This document shows, piece by piece, positions 1 through 5,932 of a DNA stretch of 9,734 bases. This DNA comes from CAYUCY01 sp964443525. Its GTDB lineage: Bacteria; Pseudomonadota; Alphaproteobacteria; Caedimonadales; Caedimonadaceae. The stretch lies in contig CAYUCY010000053.1 of NCBI GenBank assembly GCA_964443525.1, positions 1-9,734 on the forward strand, read 5' to 3'. The translations under genes were made by a program, and so were the position numbers. Each line of letters starts with the position of its first letter. Positions within the stretch are counted from its first letter, which is position 1. The notes beneath the pieces are model-generated. The model made no database searches. It worked only from the letters and a program-made list of their open reading frames with translations, and was not told where the DNA came from.

Positions 1-85
1 CCTCTTCATGAGAAAGACCTTCTTCACTTGATTGCAGAGCTTTGAAAAGCTCACTTAATGAGGTATTCCAGAATTGTTTCAGCAA
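1..85 (-). CDS. P-type cation-transport ATPase, N-terminal fragment (runs off window)
   Basis: The minus strand opens at a TTG (85-83) and reads MLKQFWNTSLSELFKALQSS followed by EEGLSHEE, then leaves the window. The pattern F-W-x-x-S-x-x-E-L-x-x-x-L-x-[ST]-x-x-x-GLS-x-E-E is typical of the cytoplasmic N-terminus of P-type ATPases, such as the Mg2+-translocating and Ca2+-type families, which pump cations across the inner membrane. TTG is chosen because an in-frame TGA lies four codons upstream and an AGGA motif sits 9 nt before the TTG. The ATG at 95-93 is in another frame, has no spaced Shine-Dalgarno, and stops after 14 codons. Only 28 residues are visible: no catalytic DKTGT motif or membrane segments lie in the window. 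The family call therefore rests on the N-terminal signature alone, and the transported ion cannot be told. Confidence 0.5.
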   Translation of the reverse strand, partial: MLKQFWNTSLSELFKALQSSEEGLSHEE

Positions 86-101
86 TTGTTTTCATCCTGC
101 C

Positions 102-116
102 AAATAAGCCTTATTT
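102..116. promoter_or_regulatory. Perfect 7-1-7 palindrome at the predicted start of ATPase transcription
   Basis: AAATAAG, one central C, then CTTATTT form a perfect 15-bp dyad. It lies just downstream of the candidate -10 box and covers the expected +1 region, the usual place for a repressor operator. The 7-1-7 geometry resembles Fur-family boxes, but the sequence is not a canonical Fur box and the region is AT-rich. The regulator is unknown. Confidence 0.3.
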
Positions 117-121
117 TATTT

Positions 122-151
122 ATTATGCCTTTAATAACAGATTTAATCCAA
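122..151 (-). promoter_or_regulatory. Candidate sigma-70-type promoter for the P-type ATPase gene
   Basis: On the minus strand a -35-like TTGGAT (151-146) is followed after 18 bp by a -10-like CATAAT (127-122). Transcription would begin near 115 and give a leader of about 30 nt before the TTG start at 85. The boxes match consensus moderately, but the region is AT-rich and a chance match is possible. Confidence 0.35.
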
Positions 152-190
152 GGTGATTTCTGTCTGGAAATGCTTTGATCATTAGGAAAT

Positions 191-224
191 AAAAAAGCCT
201 TCCCGGAAATGGGAAGGCTTTTTT
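191..224 (-). terminator. Rho-independent terminator of groESL
   Basis: A perfect 14-bp inverted repeat, AAAAAAGCCTTCCC (191-204) and GGGAAGGCTTTTTT (211-224), encloses a 6-nt loop. The core is ten GC-containing pairs (AAGCCTTCCC), and the A/T flanks supply a U-run. It begins 21 bp past the groEL stop codon. The A-tract and T-tract make it symmetric, so it could work in either direction, but the only gene ending into it here is groEL. Confidence 0.93.
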
Positions 225-245
225 GAAGGAATACGGTTCTGAGAC

Positions 246-1898
246 TTAGAATCCCATGCCACCCATACCGCCCATGGCATCCATGCCGGGCGCTCCTGCA
301 GGCATATTATCTTTTTTCTCAGGCAGTTCGGCAACCATGGCTTCCGTCGTAATCAAGAGACCGGCAACGGAGGCTGCGTCTTGAAGAGCCGTGCGGACGA
401 CCTTCGTCGGGTCGATAATACCAGCTTTGAACATGTCAACATACTCAGCATTTTGAGCGTCATAACCGCGTGCCGTATTCATCTCTTCGAGGAGTTTTCC
501 TGCAATCACGGATCCGTCTTCACCGGCATTCGTCACGATTTGGCGAATCGGCGATTGAATTGCGCGACGAATAATATCGATGCCGACACGTTGCTCGTCG
601 TTTGAAGGTTTCAAGCCTTCCAAAGCTTTTGTTGCGTAGAGAAGAGCCGTTCCACCACCGGGGACGACACCTTCTTCAACGGCAGCACGAGTTGCGTTCA
701 TCGCGTCTTCAACACGATCTTTACGTTCTTTCACTTCAACTTCGGTCGCACCGCCTACATGAATGACAGCAACACCACCAGAAAGTTTGGCGAGGCGCTC
801 TTGGAGCTTCTCACGGTCATAATCGGAAGTTGTTTCCTCGATCTGACGACGGATTTGAGAGCAGCGAGCCTCAATATCTTGCTTCTCACCAGCACCGTTT
901 ACGATAGTCGTGTTTTCCTTGGTGATGACGACCTTCTTGGCTGTGCCCAGCATATCCATGGTGACGTTCTCAAGCTTAATCCCGAGATCTTCGGAAATCA
1001 CCTGGCCATTGGTAAGGATTGCGATGTCCTCGAGCATAGCCTTGCGACGATCGCCGAAGCCGGGGGCTTTAACGGCTGCAACCTTGAGGCCGCCGCGTAG
1101 TCTGTTGACAACGAGGGTTGCAAGAGCTTCACCTTCAACATCCTCAGCAATGATGAGGAGAGGACGGCTAGATTGAACGACACGCTCAAGAACCGGCAAC
1201 ATCGCTTGAAGACCGGTCAACTTCTTCTCATGAATGAGAATGAAGGGATTCTCAAGCTCGGCAACCATTTTCTCGGCATTGGTGATGAAATAGGGGGAGA
1301 TATAGCCGCGATCGAATTCCATACCCTCAACGACGTCGAGCTCCGTGCTAAAGGATTTGGCTTCTTCGACGGTGATAACGCCTTCCTTGCCGACTTTGTC
1401 CATTGCTTGAGCAATGATTTGACCGATTTCCTTCTCACCGTTCGCAGAGATGGTTGCAACTTGTGCCACTTCCTCGGATGTCGAGACTTTCTTGGATCGC
1501 TTGTGAAGATCCTCAACAACAGCTGAAACGGCAAGGTCAATCCCGCGCTTCAAGTCCATCGGGTTCATGCCGGCTGCGACAGCCTTTGAACCTTCACGAA
1601 CGATAGCTTGAGCGAGAACCGTTGCGGTTGTCGTTCCGTCACCTGCCACATCATTGGTTTTAGAAGCGACTTCGCGCACCATTTGGGCGCCCATGTTTTC
1701 GAATTTATCCTCAAGCTCAATTTCTTTTGCAACGGATACACCGTCCTTTGTAATACGAGGGGCTCCGAAGCTTTTGGACAAAACGACGTTACGACCCTTA
1801 GGTCCCAATGTGACCTTAACGGCATTGGCTAAAATATCAACACCGCGCAGCATGCGGTTGCGGGCTTCTGTTGAAAACTTTACTTCTTTTGCAGACAT
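246..1898 (-). CDS. groEL: Chaperonin GroEL (Hsp60), 60 kDa subunit
   Basis: This is full-length GroEL of 550 residues. It forms the double-ring ATP-driven folding chamber in the cytoplasm and works with GroES. Visible hallmarks are VTLGPKGRNV (residues 29-38), TKDGVSVAKE with catalytic Asp52, the nucleotide-binding AGDGTTTAT with Asp87, the EEGVVPGGGTALL segment, and a C-terminal tail ending in a GGM repeat (MGGMGGMGF). The start ATG at 1898-1896 is preceded by AAGGAGA at good spacing. It lies 34 bp downstream of groES in the same orientation, so the two form one operon ending at the hairpin 191-224. No disruption or missing active-site residue was seen. The N-terminus (SAKEVKFS) and tail are like those of alphaproteobacterial GroELs. 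Several shorter open frames on both strands inside it are shadows. Confidence 0.99.
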   Translation of the reverse strand: MSAKEVKFSTEARNRMLRGVDILANAVKVTLGPKGRNVVLSKSFGAPRITKDGVSVAKEIELEDKFENMGAQMVREVASKTNDVAGDGTTTATVLAQAIVREGSKAVAAGMNPMDLKRGIDLAVSAVVEDLHKRSKKVSTSEEVAQVATISANGEKEIGQIIAQAMDKVGKEGVITVEEAKSFSTELDVVEGMEFDRGYISPYFITNAEKMVAELENPFILIHEKKLTGLQAMLPVLERVVQSSRPLLIIAEDVEGEALATLVVNRLRGGLKVAAVKAPGFGDRRKAMLEDIAILTNGQVISEDLGIKLENVTMDMLGTAKKVVITKENTTIVNGAGEKQDIEARCSQIRRQIEETTSDYDREKLQERLAKLSGGVAVIHVGGATEVEVKERKDRVEDAMNATRAAVEEGVVPGGGTALLYATKALEGLKPSNDEQRVGIDIIRRAIQSPIRQIVTNAGEDGSVIAGKLLEEMNTARGYDAQNAEYVDMFKAGIIDPTKVVRTALQDAASVAGLLITTEAMVAELPEKKDNMPAGAPGMDAMGGMGGMGF

Positions 1899-1932
1899 AG
1901 TAAATCTCCTTATAACTGATTACGCGTTTCGG

Positions 1933-2223
1933 TTAGGCAGCTAAAATGCCGAAAATATCGGACTCCTTGAGGATGAGCATCTCTTGACCGTCGATCTTGA
2001 CCTCCGTTCCGGACCATTTGCCGAAGACAATTTTGTCGCCTTTTTTAACTTCAAGGGGAATGAGCGCCCCTTTCTCATCACGGGCACCAGGGCCAACTGC
2101 GACGACTTCGCCTTCAATCGGCTTTTCTTTGGCCGTATCGGGGATAATGATTCCGCCAGCGGTCTTTTCCTCTTGCTCGAGGCGCTTGACCAACACGCGA
2201 TCATGGAGTGGTTTAAAGTGCAT
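1933..2223 (-). CDS. groES: Co-chaperonin GroES (Hsp10)
   Basis: This is a 96-residue GroES. It forms the heptameric lid that caps the GroEL folding chamber in the cytoplasm. The N-terminus MHFKPLHDRVLVKR is classic, and the mobile loop that contacts GroEL is visible as TAGGIIIPDTAKEKP (residues 21-35). VAVGPGARDE and the conserved GDKIVFGKWSGTEVK segment follow. The ATG at 2223 is chosen over an in-frame ATG at 2241 because AAGGAG (2237-2232) lies exactly 8 nt before it; the upstream ATG would put that Shine-Dalgarno inside the coding region and add six residues (MEGEKS) foreign to the family. It is the first gene of groESL, and the CIRCE operator upstream predicts HrcA repression. Confidence 0.98.
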   Translation of the reverse strand: MHFKPLHDRVLVKRLEQEEKTAGGIIIPDTAKEKPIEGEVVAVGPGARDEKGALIPLEVKKGDKIVFGKWSGTEVKIDGQEMLILKESDIFGILAA

Positions 2224-2293
2224 GGATTTTTCTCCTTCCATCTTTATCTGTTGTGACTAAAGAAGCTCTCAAAACAAACCCTTTTAGCCCAAA

Positions 2294-2320
2294 TTAGCAC
2301 TTAAAAGGGGAGAGTGCTAA
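2294..2320. promoter_or_regulatory. CIRCE operator (HrcA-binding site) of groESL
   Basis: TTAGCACTT, a 9-bp spacer, then GAGTGCTAA match the CIRCE consensus TTAGCACTC-N9-GAGTGCTAA in 17 of 18 arm positions. It sits just downstream of the predicted -10 box and about 70 bp before the groES ATG, so it should cover the transcription start. CIRCE is the binding site of the repressor HrcA, whose activity depends on GroE. A further half-site copy (TTAGCAC, 2325-2331) lies just upstream. Confidence 0.95.
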
Positions 2321-2322
2321 CT

Positions 2323-2351
2323 TATTAGCACCCCGCGAGCGGGCAGGTCAA
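2323..2351 (-). promoter_or_regulatory. Predicted sigma-70 promoter of groESL
   Basis: On the minus strand TTGACC (2351-2346) and CTAATA (2328-2323) are separated by 17 bp and directly abut the CIRCE operator. This is the normal layout for a vegetative promoter repressed by HrcA. The spacer contains a GC-rich dyad (CCCGC-GA-GCGGG, 2332-2343). No convincing heat-shock-sigma (RpoH) promoter was recognised, so induction would be by derepression. Confidence 0.75.
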
Positions 2352-2545
2352 CTGTTTTTTTAATGCTGAGCCATAGAGGAATAATCGAGACGTTTGAAAT
2401 AAACGTTCTCAAAAACAGAGATTGTTATTGATAGTGGTGGTCAGTTTGCGTCAACTTATGTTTTTGTAAGAGTCAGAGCTATTTTCGAATTTATTTTCAG
2501 ACTTCGTGCTATCTTTTGTAAATAATTTAAATGTATTAAAGTTTA
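2352..2545. other. AT-rich intergenic stretch upstream of groESL
   Basis: No convincing gene was seen here on either strand. The one structure noted is GAG-ACGTTT, a GAAAT loop, then AAACGT-T-CTC (2387-2410), a near-perfect dyad with one bulged base about 36 bp upstream of the groESL -35 box. It could be a weak hairpin or a regulatory dyad. Base composition shifts clearly from the mixed groESL sequence to AT-rich here. Confidence 0.5.
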
Positions 2546-2625
2546 TAAATGATCTTTCCATATCTGATTTTATTTTCATTCTATTCAAATTTAGAAAACA
2601 ATTCATTAAATGGAAAGATCATTTA
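2546..2625. repeat. 80-bp unit bounded by 16-bp perfect inverted repeats
   Basis: The left arm TAAATGATCTTTCCAT (2546-2561) and right arm ATGGAAAGATCATTTA (2610-2625) are exact reverse complements around a 48-bp AT-rich centre. The right arm begins one base past the stop codon of the cysteine-rich protein gene. In that gene's transcript it could be a long-looped 3' hairpin, though no strong U-run follows it. Alternatively it could be a small mobile element (MITE-like) with terminal inverted repeats; no clear target-site duplication was seen. Confidence 0.6.
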
Positions 2626-2626
2626 A

Positions 2627-3232
2627 TTATATTTTTTCTTTGTTCCATTTTGATAAAAGTTCAGATCTCAATTCTTTGAACAGTACATTCATCTTGTCAT
2701 CAGGAATCATCTTTATTTTCTTGTATTCCTCAAGAACATTTGTGGCCCCTTTAAAATAATCAAGAAAAAGTTTTTCTGCTAATTTCTCCCTTTCTTTTTC
2801 AGACAATTTTTGAACATTGATATTCTTCAAATATTGCTCTCGAACAAGAAGGACTTTTTTTGCAGTTCCGACGAGTCTTTTTTTGTCCGTCGTTTGTTTT
2901 ATAAAAGAAAGGTCTAACCCTTGGAGAGCAAAAGGACTCACTTCGTTCGTGGAATAGGGACCAGACATAGTCTCATAGGGTAAGAGCGGCCGAAGTTTTT
3001 CGGGAATCACCTTTTCACAAGTCTCGGCAACTTTCATCTTATGAGAGCAGTTTTTAACACACCAACGGTATTGCTCATCGTTTTCAAGGGAGCATATATT
3101 CATTTGATCACAGATCCCCGTGCAGTGCTTGAATCCGCGCTTAATAAAGCCGAAAACAGCATAAGAGGCAGAAATGCTTGAGAACAAAAAAACGAATACT
3201 AAGAAAGTTTTTAGAAAAAGCTTGTCTTTCAT
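2627..3232 (-). CDS. Exported cysteine-rich protein of unknown function
   Basis: This is a 201-residue protein of no recognised family. The N-terminus MKDKLFLKTFLVFVFLFSSI leads into SASYA|VFG, a good Sec signal peptide with likely cleavage after residue 25. Directly after it comes a six-cysteine module: C37-x3-C41-x5-C47-x10-C58-x3-C62-x9-C72, with a WC-x3-C core. This would suit disulfides in the periplasm or outside the cell. The rest (about residues 105-200) is Lys/Glu-rich and probably helical. The start at 3232 is chosen because AGAGGA lies 5 nt upstream; the open frame reaches an ATG at 3256, but that would overlap the preceding gene and spoil the signal peptide. It follows the exported kinase-like gene by 10 bp, so the two are almost certainly co-transcribed. 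Its sequence is much more AT-rich than groEL. Confidence 0.8.
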   Translation of the reverse strand: MKDKLFLKTFLVFVFLFSSISASYAVFGFIKRGFKHCTGICDQMNICSLENDEQYRWCVKNCSHKMKVAETCEKVIPEKLRPLLPYETMSGPYSTNEVSPFALQGLDLSFIKQTTDKKRLVGTAKKVLLVREQYLKNINVQKLSEKEREKLAEKLFLDYFKGATNVLEEYKKIKMIPDDKMNVLFKELRSELLSKWNKEKI

Positions 3233-3242
3233 CTTAGTCCTC

Positions 3243-4619
3243 TCACAAAGCATCAATGATTGGTCTCACATATTTTTTCTGTAGCCTGCTCACAATGATC
3301 GGGTCGTAAACTTGCGGTTTTCCTTTGCTGAATTTCAAGAGTATCCCCAAGGCATTTTGATCGAGGAGAATCTTTTTAAGCTCTTCTTTAACTTTGTTTT
3401 TTTGATTTGTAGGATATCGGCTGACATATCCTTCCAAAAACGGCTTTAAAGTAACATTTGCTAGGACATCATCGGAGAGAGCTTTAGAAAACCTCAATTT
3501 TTTATCCAAGATAGCTGCACTAAAGTAATAAATTCTTACGATATCCTGGCCCGGGTGAACTTTTTCCTTTGTGAGGCTTCTCGCAAACGATTCATTATCA
3601 ATGAGGGAAATCTTATCGGTTTTGGGGTCGATAAAAACATTTTCATAATGAAAATCCCCATGAACTACAGTTTTCCCAAAAATGGCATCTTTAGGCTCCA
3701 TATATTCAATGTGGAGGTTTGCCATTTGTTCGCCAAGCGTGCGATACGATTTTTTTATAACTTCCAAGCTTTCTAAATAAGCGGGGTGTGTTGGGTCGTT
3801 ATTTCCTTTTTTAAGAGCTTCGGCACTTTGGGCAACTAGGTCTTTAAAGGATTTACCTGCGGCAGCATCAAGGAGAATAAAGTAATATCTCTTATTCCCA
3901 ACCTTATAAGAGGCTGCAAACTGGTGCATCGTGACGGTTGGAAAGCCGGATGTGCCTGATACTTTCAAAAGAGGACTGTTCTTTACGATATGCAAATTCA
4001 TAATTTCATTGAGGGGTTCTTTTAGCCCTTTTAGAACGTACTTAGATTTATAGTCCGTAAAATTCTTCTTAGTTTCTTTGGATGCAGACAGGCATTCTTG
4101 GCTTTCCTGAATAAAAAATAATTGGGCTGAGTACCACCCACCCTTGGACTCAATGACTCTTGTACAAGAAGGATTAATGTCTCCTTTAAAAAGCCCCTGG
4201 TTTTTAGCTGTCTCTAAAAATGTAATGACCGTATTTGGATCTAAGGGTCCTTTGATTGAAGACGGAATGTTAAGTCGTGTTGCGACCAAAGAAGAATTCG
4301 TTACGCCTTGAACGAGAATATCTATATTAGAGGGAGATGTTCCTAGTGTATCTGCCAAAGTTTTTAGGGCGGGAACATCACAGTGTTTTTTCTTTGTACA
4401 GCTTTGAATGACGTTTTTCGAAGATTGGTCTTGTAAAACATGTTTTGTAAGGCAGCATTGACAGGCATTAATGCTCTTATTATCCCAGTCCTTTTGGTCA
4501 CAACTTGTGCTTTTCTTCAAAATAGTCGTCTTAGTTCCGATCTGGACAATTTCGTCTCCTGCCTTCAATCCAAAAGAAAAGAAGAGAAAAAGAGTAAAAA
4601 ATAAAATAAGATGTCTCAT
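3243..4619 (-). CDS. Exported APH/choline-kinase-like phosphotransferase
   Basis: This is a 458-residue protein with a Sec signal peptide (MRHLILFFTLFLFFSFGLKA, likely cut after residue 20) and a protein-kinase-like phosphotransferase domain. Motifs seen in order are: a glycine-containing loop GGWYSAQLFFI (160-170), the beta-3 lysine in YVLKGL (Lys197), a helix-C-type Glu (E205), the hinge-like LLDAAAGKSF (249-258), the catalytic loop HGDFHYEN (320-327, Asp322, Asn327), and metal-binding LIDNES (339-344, Asp341). This is the Brenner-type motif of aminoglycoside phosphotransferases and choline kinases, so it is probably an active ATP-dependent kinase; the substrate is unknown. A region after the signal peptide carries cysteines 40, 53, 55, 56, 74 and 80 (two more at 152 and 177). 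Export is unusual, as ATP is scarce in the periplasm, and hints at action in a host. A GGGAGG motif lies 11 nt before the ATG. It ends in TGA, 10 bp before the Cys-rich gene. Confidence 0.8.
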   Translation of the reverse strand: MRHLILFFTLFLFFSFGLKAGDEIVQIGTKTTILKKSTSCDQKDWDNKSINACQCCLTKHVLQDQSSKNVIQSCTKKKHCDVPALKTLADTLGTSPSNIDILVQGVTNSSLVATRLNIPSSIKGPLDPNTVITFLETAKNQGLFKGDINPSCTRVIESKGGWYSAQLFFIQESQECLSASKETKKNFTDYKSKYVLKGLKEPLNEIMNLHIVKNSPLLKVSGTSGFPTVTMHQFAASYKVGNKRYYFILLDAAAGKSFKDLVAQSAEALKKGNNDPTHPAYLESLEVIKKSYRTLGEQMANLHIEYMEPKDAIFGKTVVHGDFHYENVFIDPKTDKISLIDNESFARSLTKEKVHPGQDIVRIYYFSAAILDKKLRFSKALSDDVLANVTLKPFLEGYVSRYPTNQKNKVKEELKKILLDQNALGILLKFSKGKPQVYDPIIVSRLQKKYVRPIIDAL

Positions 4620-4816
4620 TTTACGATTAACCTCCCATTGATCTTTCTTGTAAGAGGATGAACGATCTTGAATTTAATATTTAATCGGTCTTTTTCTTCA
4701 TCGTTCTAATAATTTCATTCTGCATAAGTTTTATTAAAAATTAGTAAAAAAAGAAAATTAACAAATTTTTTTAATTTGTAGCCAGGAAATGCTTAAGTTG
4801 ACTCTACCTAAAAGGG
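4620..4816. other. AT-rich gap between the kinase-like gene and lysR
   Basis: This gap has no gene. It contains the ribosome binding site of the kinase gene (GGGAGG at 4636-4631) and a weak A/T-only hairpin, ACAAATT-TTTTT-AATTTGT (4761-4779). On the minus strand the hairpin is followed by a T-rich run, so it might act as a poor terminator for lysR. The promoter of the kinase operon should lie here, but no box pair stands out from the AT-rich background. Confidence 0.4.
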
Positions 4817-5710
4817 TTAAAGATCTTGATCTTCTCGGGCTTTCCTTTCGATGAATTCCTTGAAGATAGCAATGCGCCTTGAATGCTTGAGTTGCTCGGG
4901 GTAGACAATGAAACGCTGGACTGAGCCTCCCTCGAGATCGGGGAGAATTTCAACGATGTCCTCATGATCATGGGTGATATATTTGTGGAGAGCTGCAATA
5001 CCGAGTCCGCTTTTAACCGCTATGAGCATCCCGTGAGCATTGTTAATGACGAGGTAGGGCTCCCGGGATTTTCCTCTTTTGCAGCCCGCATGGAGGATCC
5101 AATTGACTTTATTGACGCGATGGGGGAGTTCGTCTCCGTAGACAATCAGACGATGTTTGTCTAAGTCTTCAGCATTGACGGGAACTCCATATTTTTCAAG
5201 GTACCCGCGACTTGCATACAATCGGAGACGATAGGGCGGAAGAGGGAGACAGATTAGATCCGGCTGGCTGGGAGGAATCGAGGGAATACTGATGTCAGCT
5301 TCCCGCATACTGAGATCCGGCTCATCATCCCGGAGCATCACTTTCAATTTAATATTCGGATAGGTTTCCAGAAATTCTCCCAAACGGGGAGCAAGCCAGA
5401 GAGAGCCGAAGGCCACGGAGGTCGTTACCTTGAGAGGGCCTCTCGGGTTTCCGCGACTCTCATTGAGAAGCGCTTCCGTCATAGCCAGCTTTGAAAAGAC
5501 TTCTCGGGCGGATTGGAATAAAAGCTCTCCCTGCTCCGTCATCACAAGTCCTCTTGCATGACGGTGGAAAAGCGGAACTTCCAAGGATTCTTCCAGCCCT
5601 TGAACTTGTCTGCTGATAGCAGATTGGCTTAAATTCATAATTTCAGCTGCGCGGGTGAAACTACCCGCCATGGCAACCGTATGAAATACTCGAAGCTTAT
5701 CCCAATCCAT
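4817..5710 (-). CDS. LysR-type transcriptional regulator
   Basis: This is a 297-residue LysR-family regulator of normal family length. The N-terminal winged helix-turn-helix is clear: LRVFHTVAMAGSFTRAAEIM (6-25), then NLSQSAISRQVQGLEESLEV and the wing PLFHRHARGLVMTEQGELL. A linker helix leads to the periplasmic-binding-protein-like effector domain (about 90-290), with the typical GPLKVTTSVAFGSLWLAPRL opening and a VKSGLGIAAL segment near the C-terminal half. It would bind DNA as a tetramer in the cytoplasm and respond to a small ligand, which cannot be deduced. It starts at ATG 5710, preceded by a modest AGGGACGG. It is transcribed divergently from the patatin-like gene across 222 bp, the usual arrangement for a LysR regulator and its target. 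A dyad at 5851-5875 may be its binding site. Codon use is more mixed in base composition than in the kinase operon. Confidence 0.95.
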   Translation of the reverse strand: MDWDKLRVFHTVAMAGSFTRAAEIMNLSQSAISRQVQGLEESLEVPLFHRHARGLVMTEQGELLFQSAREVFSKLAMTEALLNESRGNPRGPLKVTTSVAFGSLWLAPRLGEFLETYPNIKLKVMLRDDEPDLSMREADISIPSIPPSQPDLICLPLPPYRLRLYASRGYLEKYGVPVNAEDLDKHRLIVYGDELPHRVNKVNWILHAGCKRGKSREPYLVINNAHGMLIAVKSGLGIAALHKYITHDHEDIVEILPDLEGGSVQRFIVYPEQLKHSRRIAIFKEFIERKAREDQDL

Positions 5711-5850
5711 TCATTATCCGTCCCTATATTTAAAGTGGGATTCTGCCAGAAATTATCTTGTCGATGCAAATATTTTTATTGAATAAGATTGGACTATAGG
5801 AAAAGCGTTAAAAAACAAGTAGATAAGTTTCTTTCAAAATAAATTCTTCC

Positions 5851-5875
5851 TCGTAAATCAGCTCTAAATTTACGA
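5851..5875. promoter_or_regulatory. Inverted repeat, possible LysR-type operator
   Basis: TCGTAAAT (5851-5858) and ATTTACGA (5868-5875) form a perfect 8-bp dyad with a 9-bp spacer, 17 bp centre to centre. It lies between divergent lysR and patatin genes. The right arm overlaps the predicted -35 box of the patatin gene, with the dyad centre near -41. LysR-family regulators often bind interrupted dyads in such positions. Assignment to this regulator is inference. Confidence 0.45.
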
Positions 5876-5897
5876 TTTATTAACCTTCCTCGATAAA
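5869..5897 (+). promoter_or_regulatory. Candidate promoter of the patatin-like gene
   Basis: TTTACG (5869-5874) and GATAAA (5892-5897) are 17 bp apart, each matching consensus at four of six positions. Transcription would start near 5904, about 29 nt before the ATG at 5933. The weak -35 box overlapped by a dyad fits a promoter needing an activator. Confidence 0.4.
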
Positions 5898-5932
5898 AAT
5901 GACGCAGGGGCAATGATTCAGAAGAGGTAGAT

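Noticed and set aside
381..1944. Several open frames on the plus strand and in another minus-strand frame inside groEL
   Set aside because: They are shadows produced by the codon pattern of the conserved groEL gene.
2223..2241. Longer GroES start at ATG 2241 adding MEGEKS
   Set aside because: The Shine-Dalgarno AAGGAG lies inside this extension at perfect distance from ATG 2223, and GroES proteins begin at the MHFKPLHDRV-type sequence.
3233..3256. Longer start for the Cys-rich protein (MMLCERTK extension)
   Set aside because: It would overlap the preceding gene and place charged residues and a cysteine before the signal peptide. AGAGGA is well spaced from ATG 3232.
4761..4779. A/T-only hairpin as terminator of lysR
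   Set aside because: The stem has a single G/C pair per arm and would be very weak. It is only mentioned within the intergenic entry.
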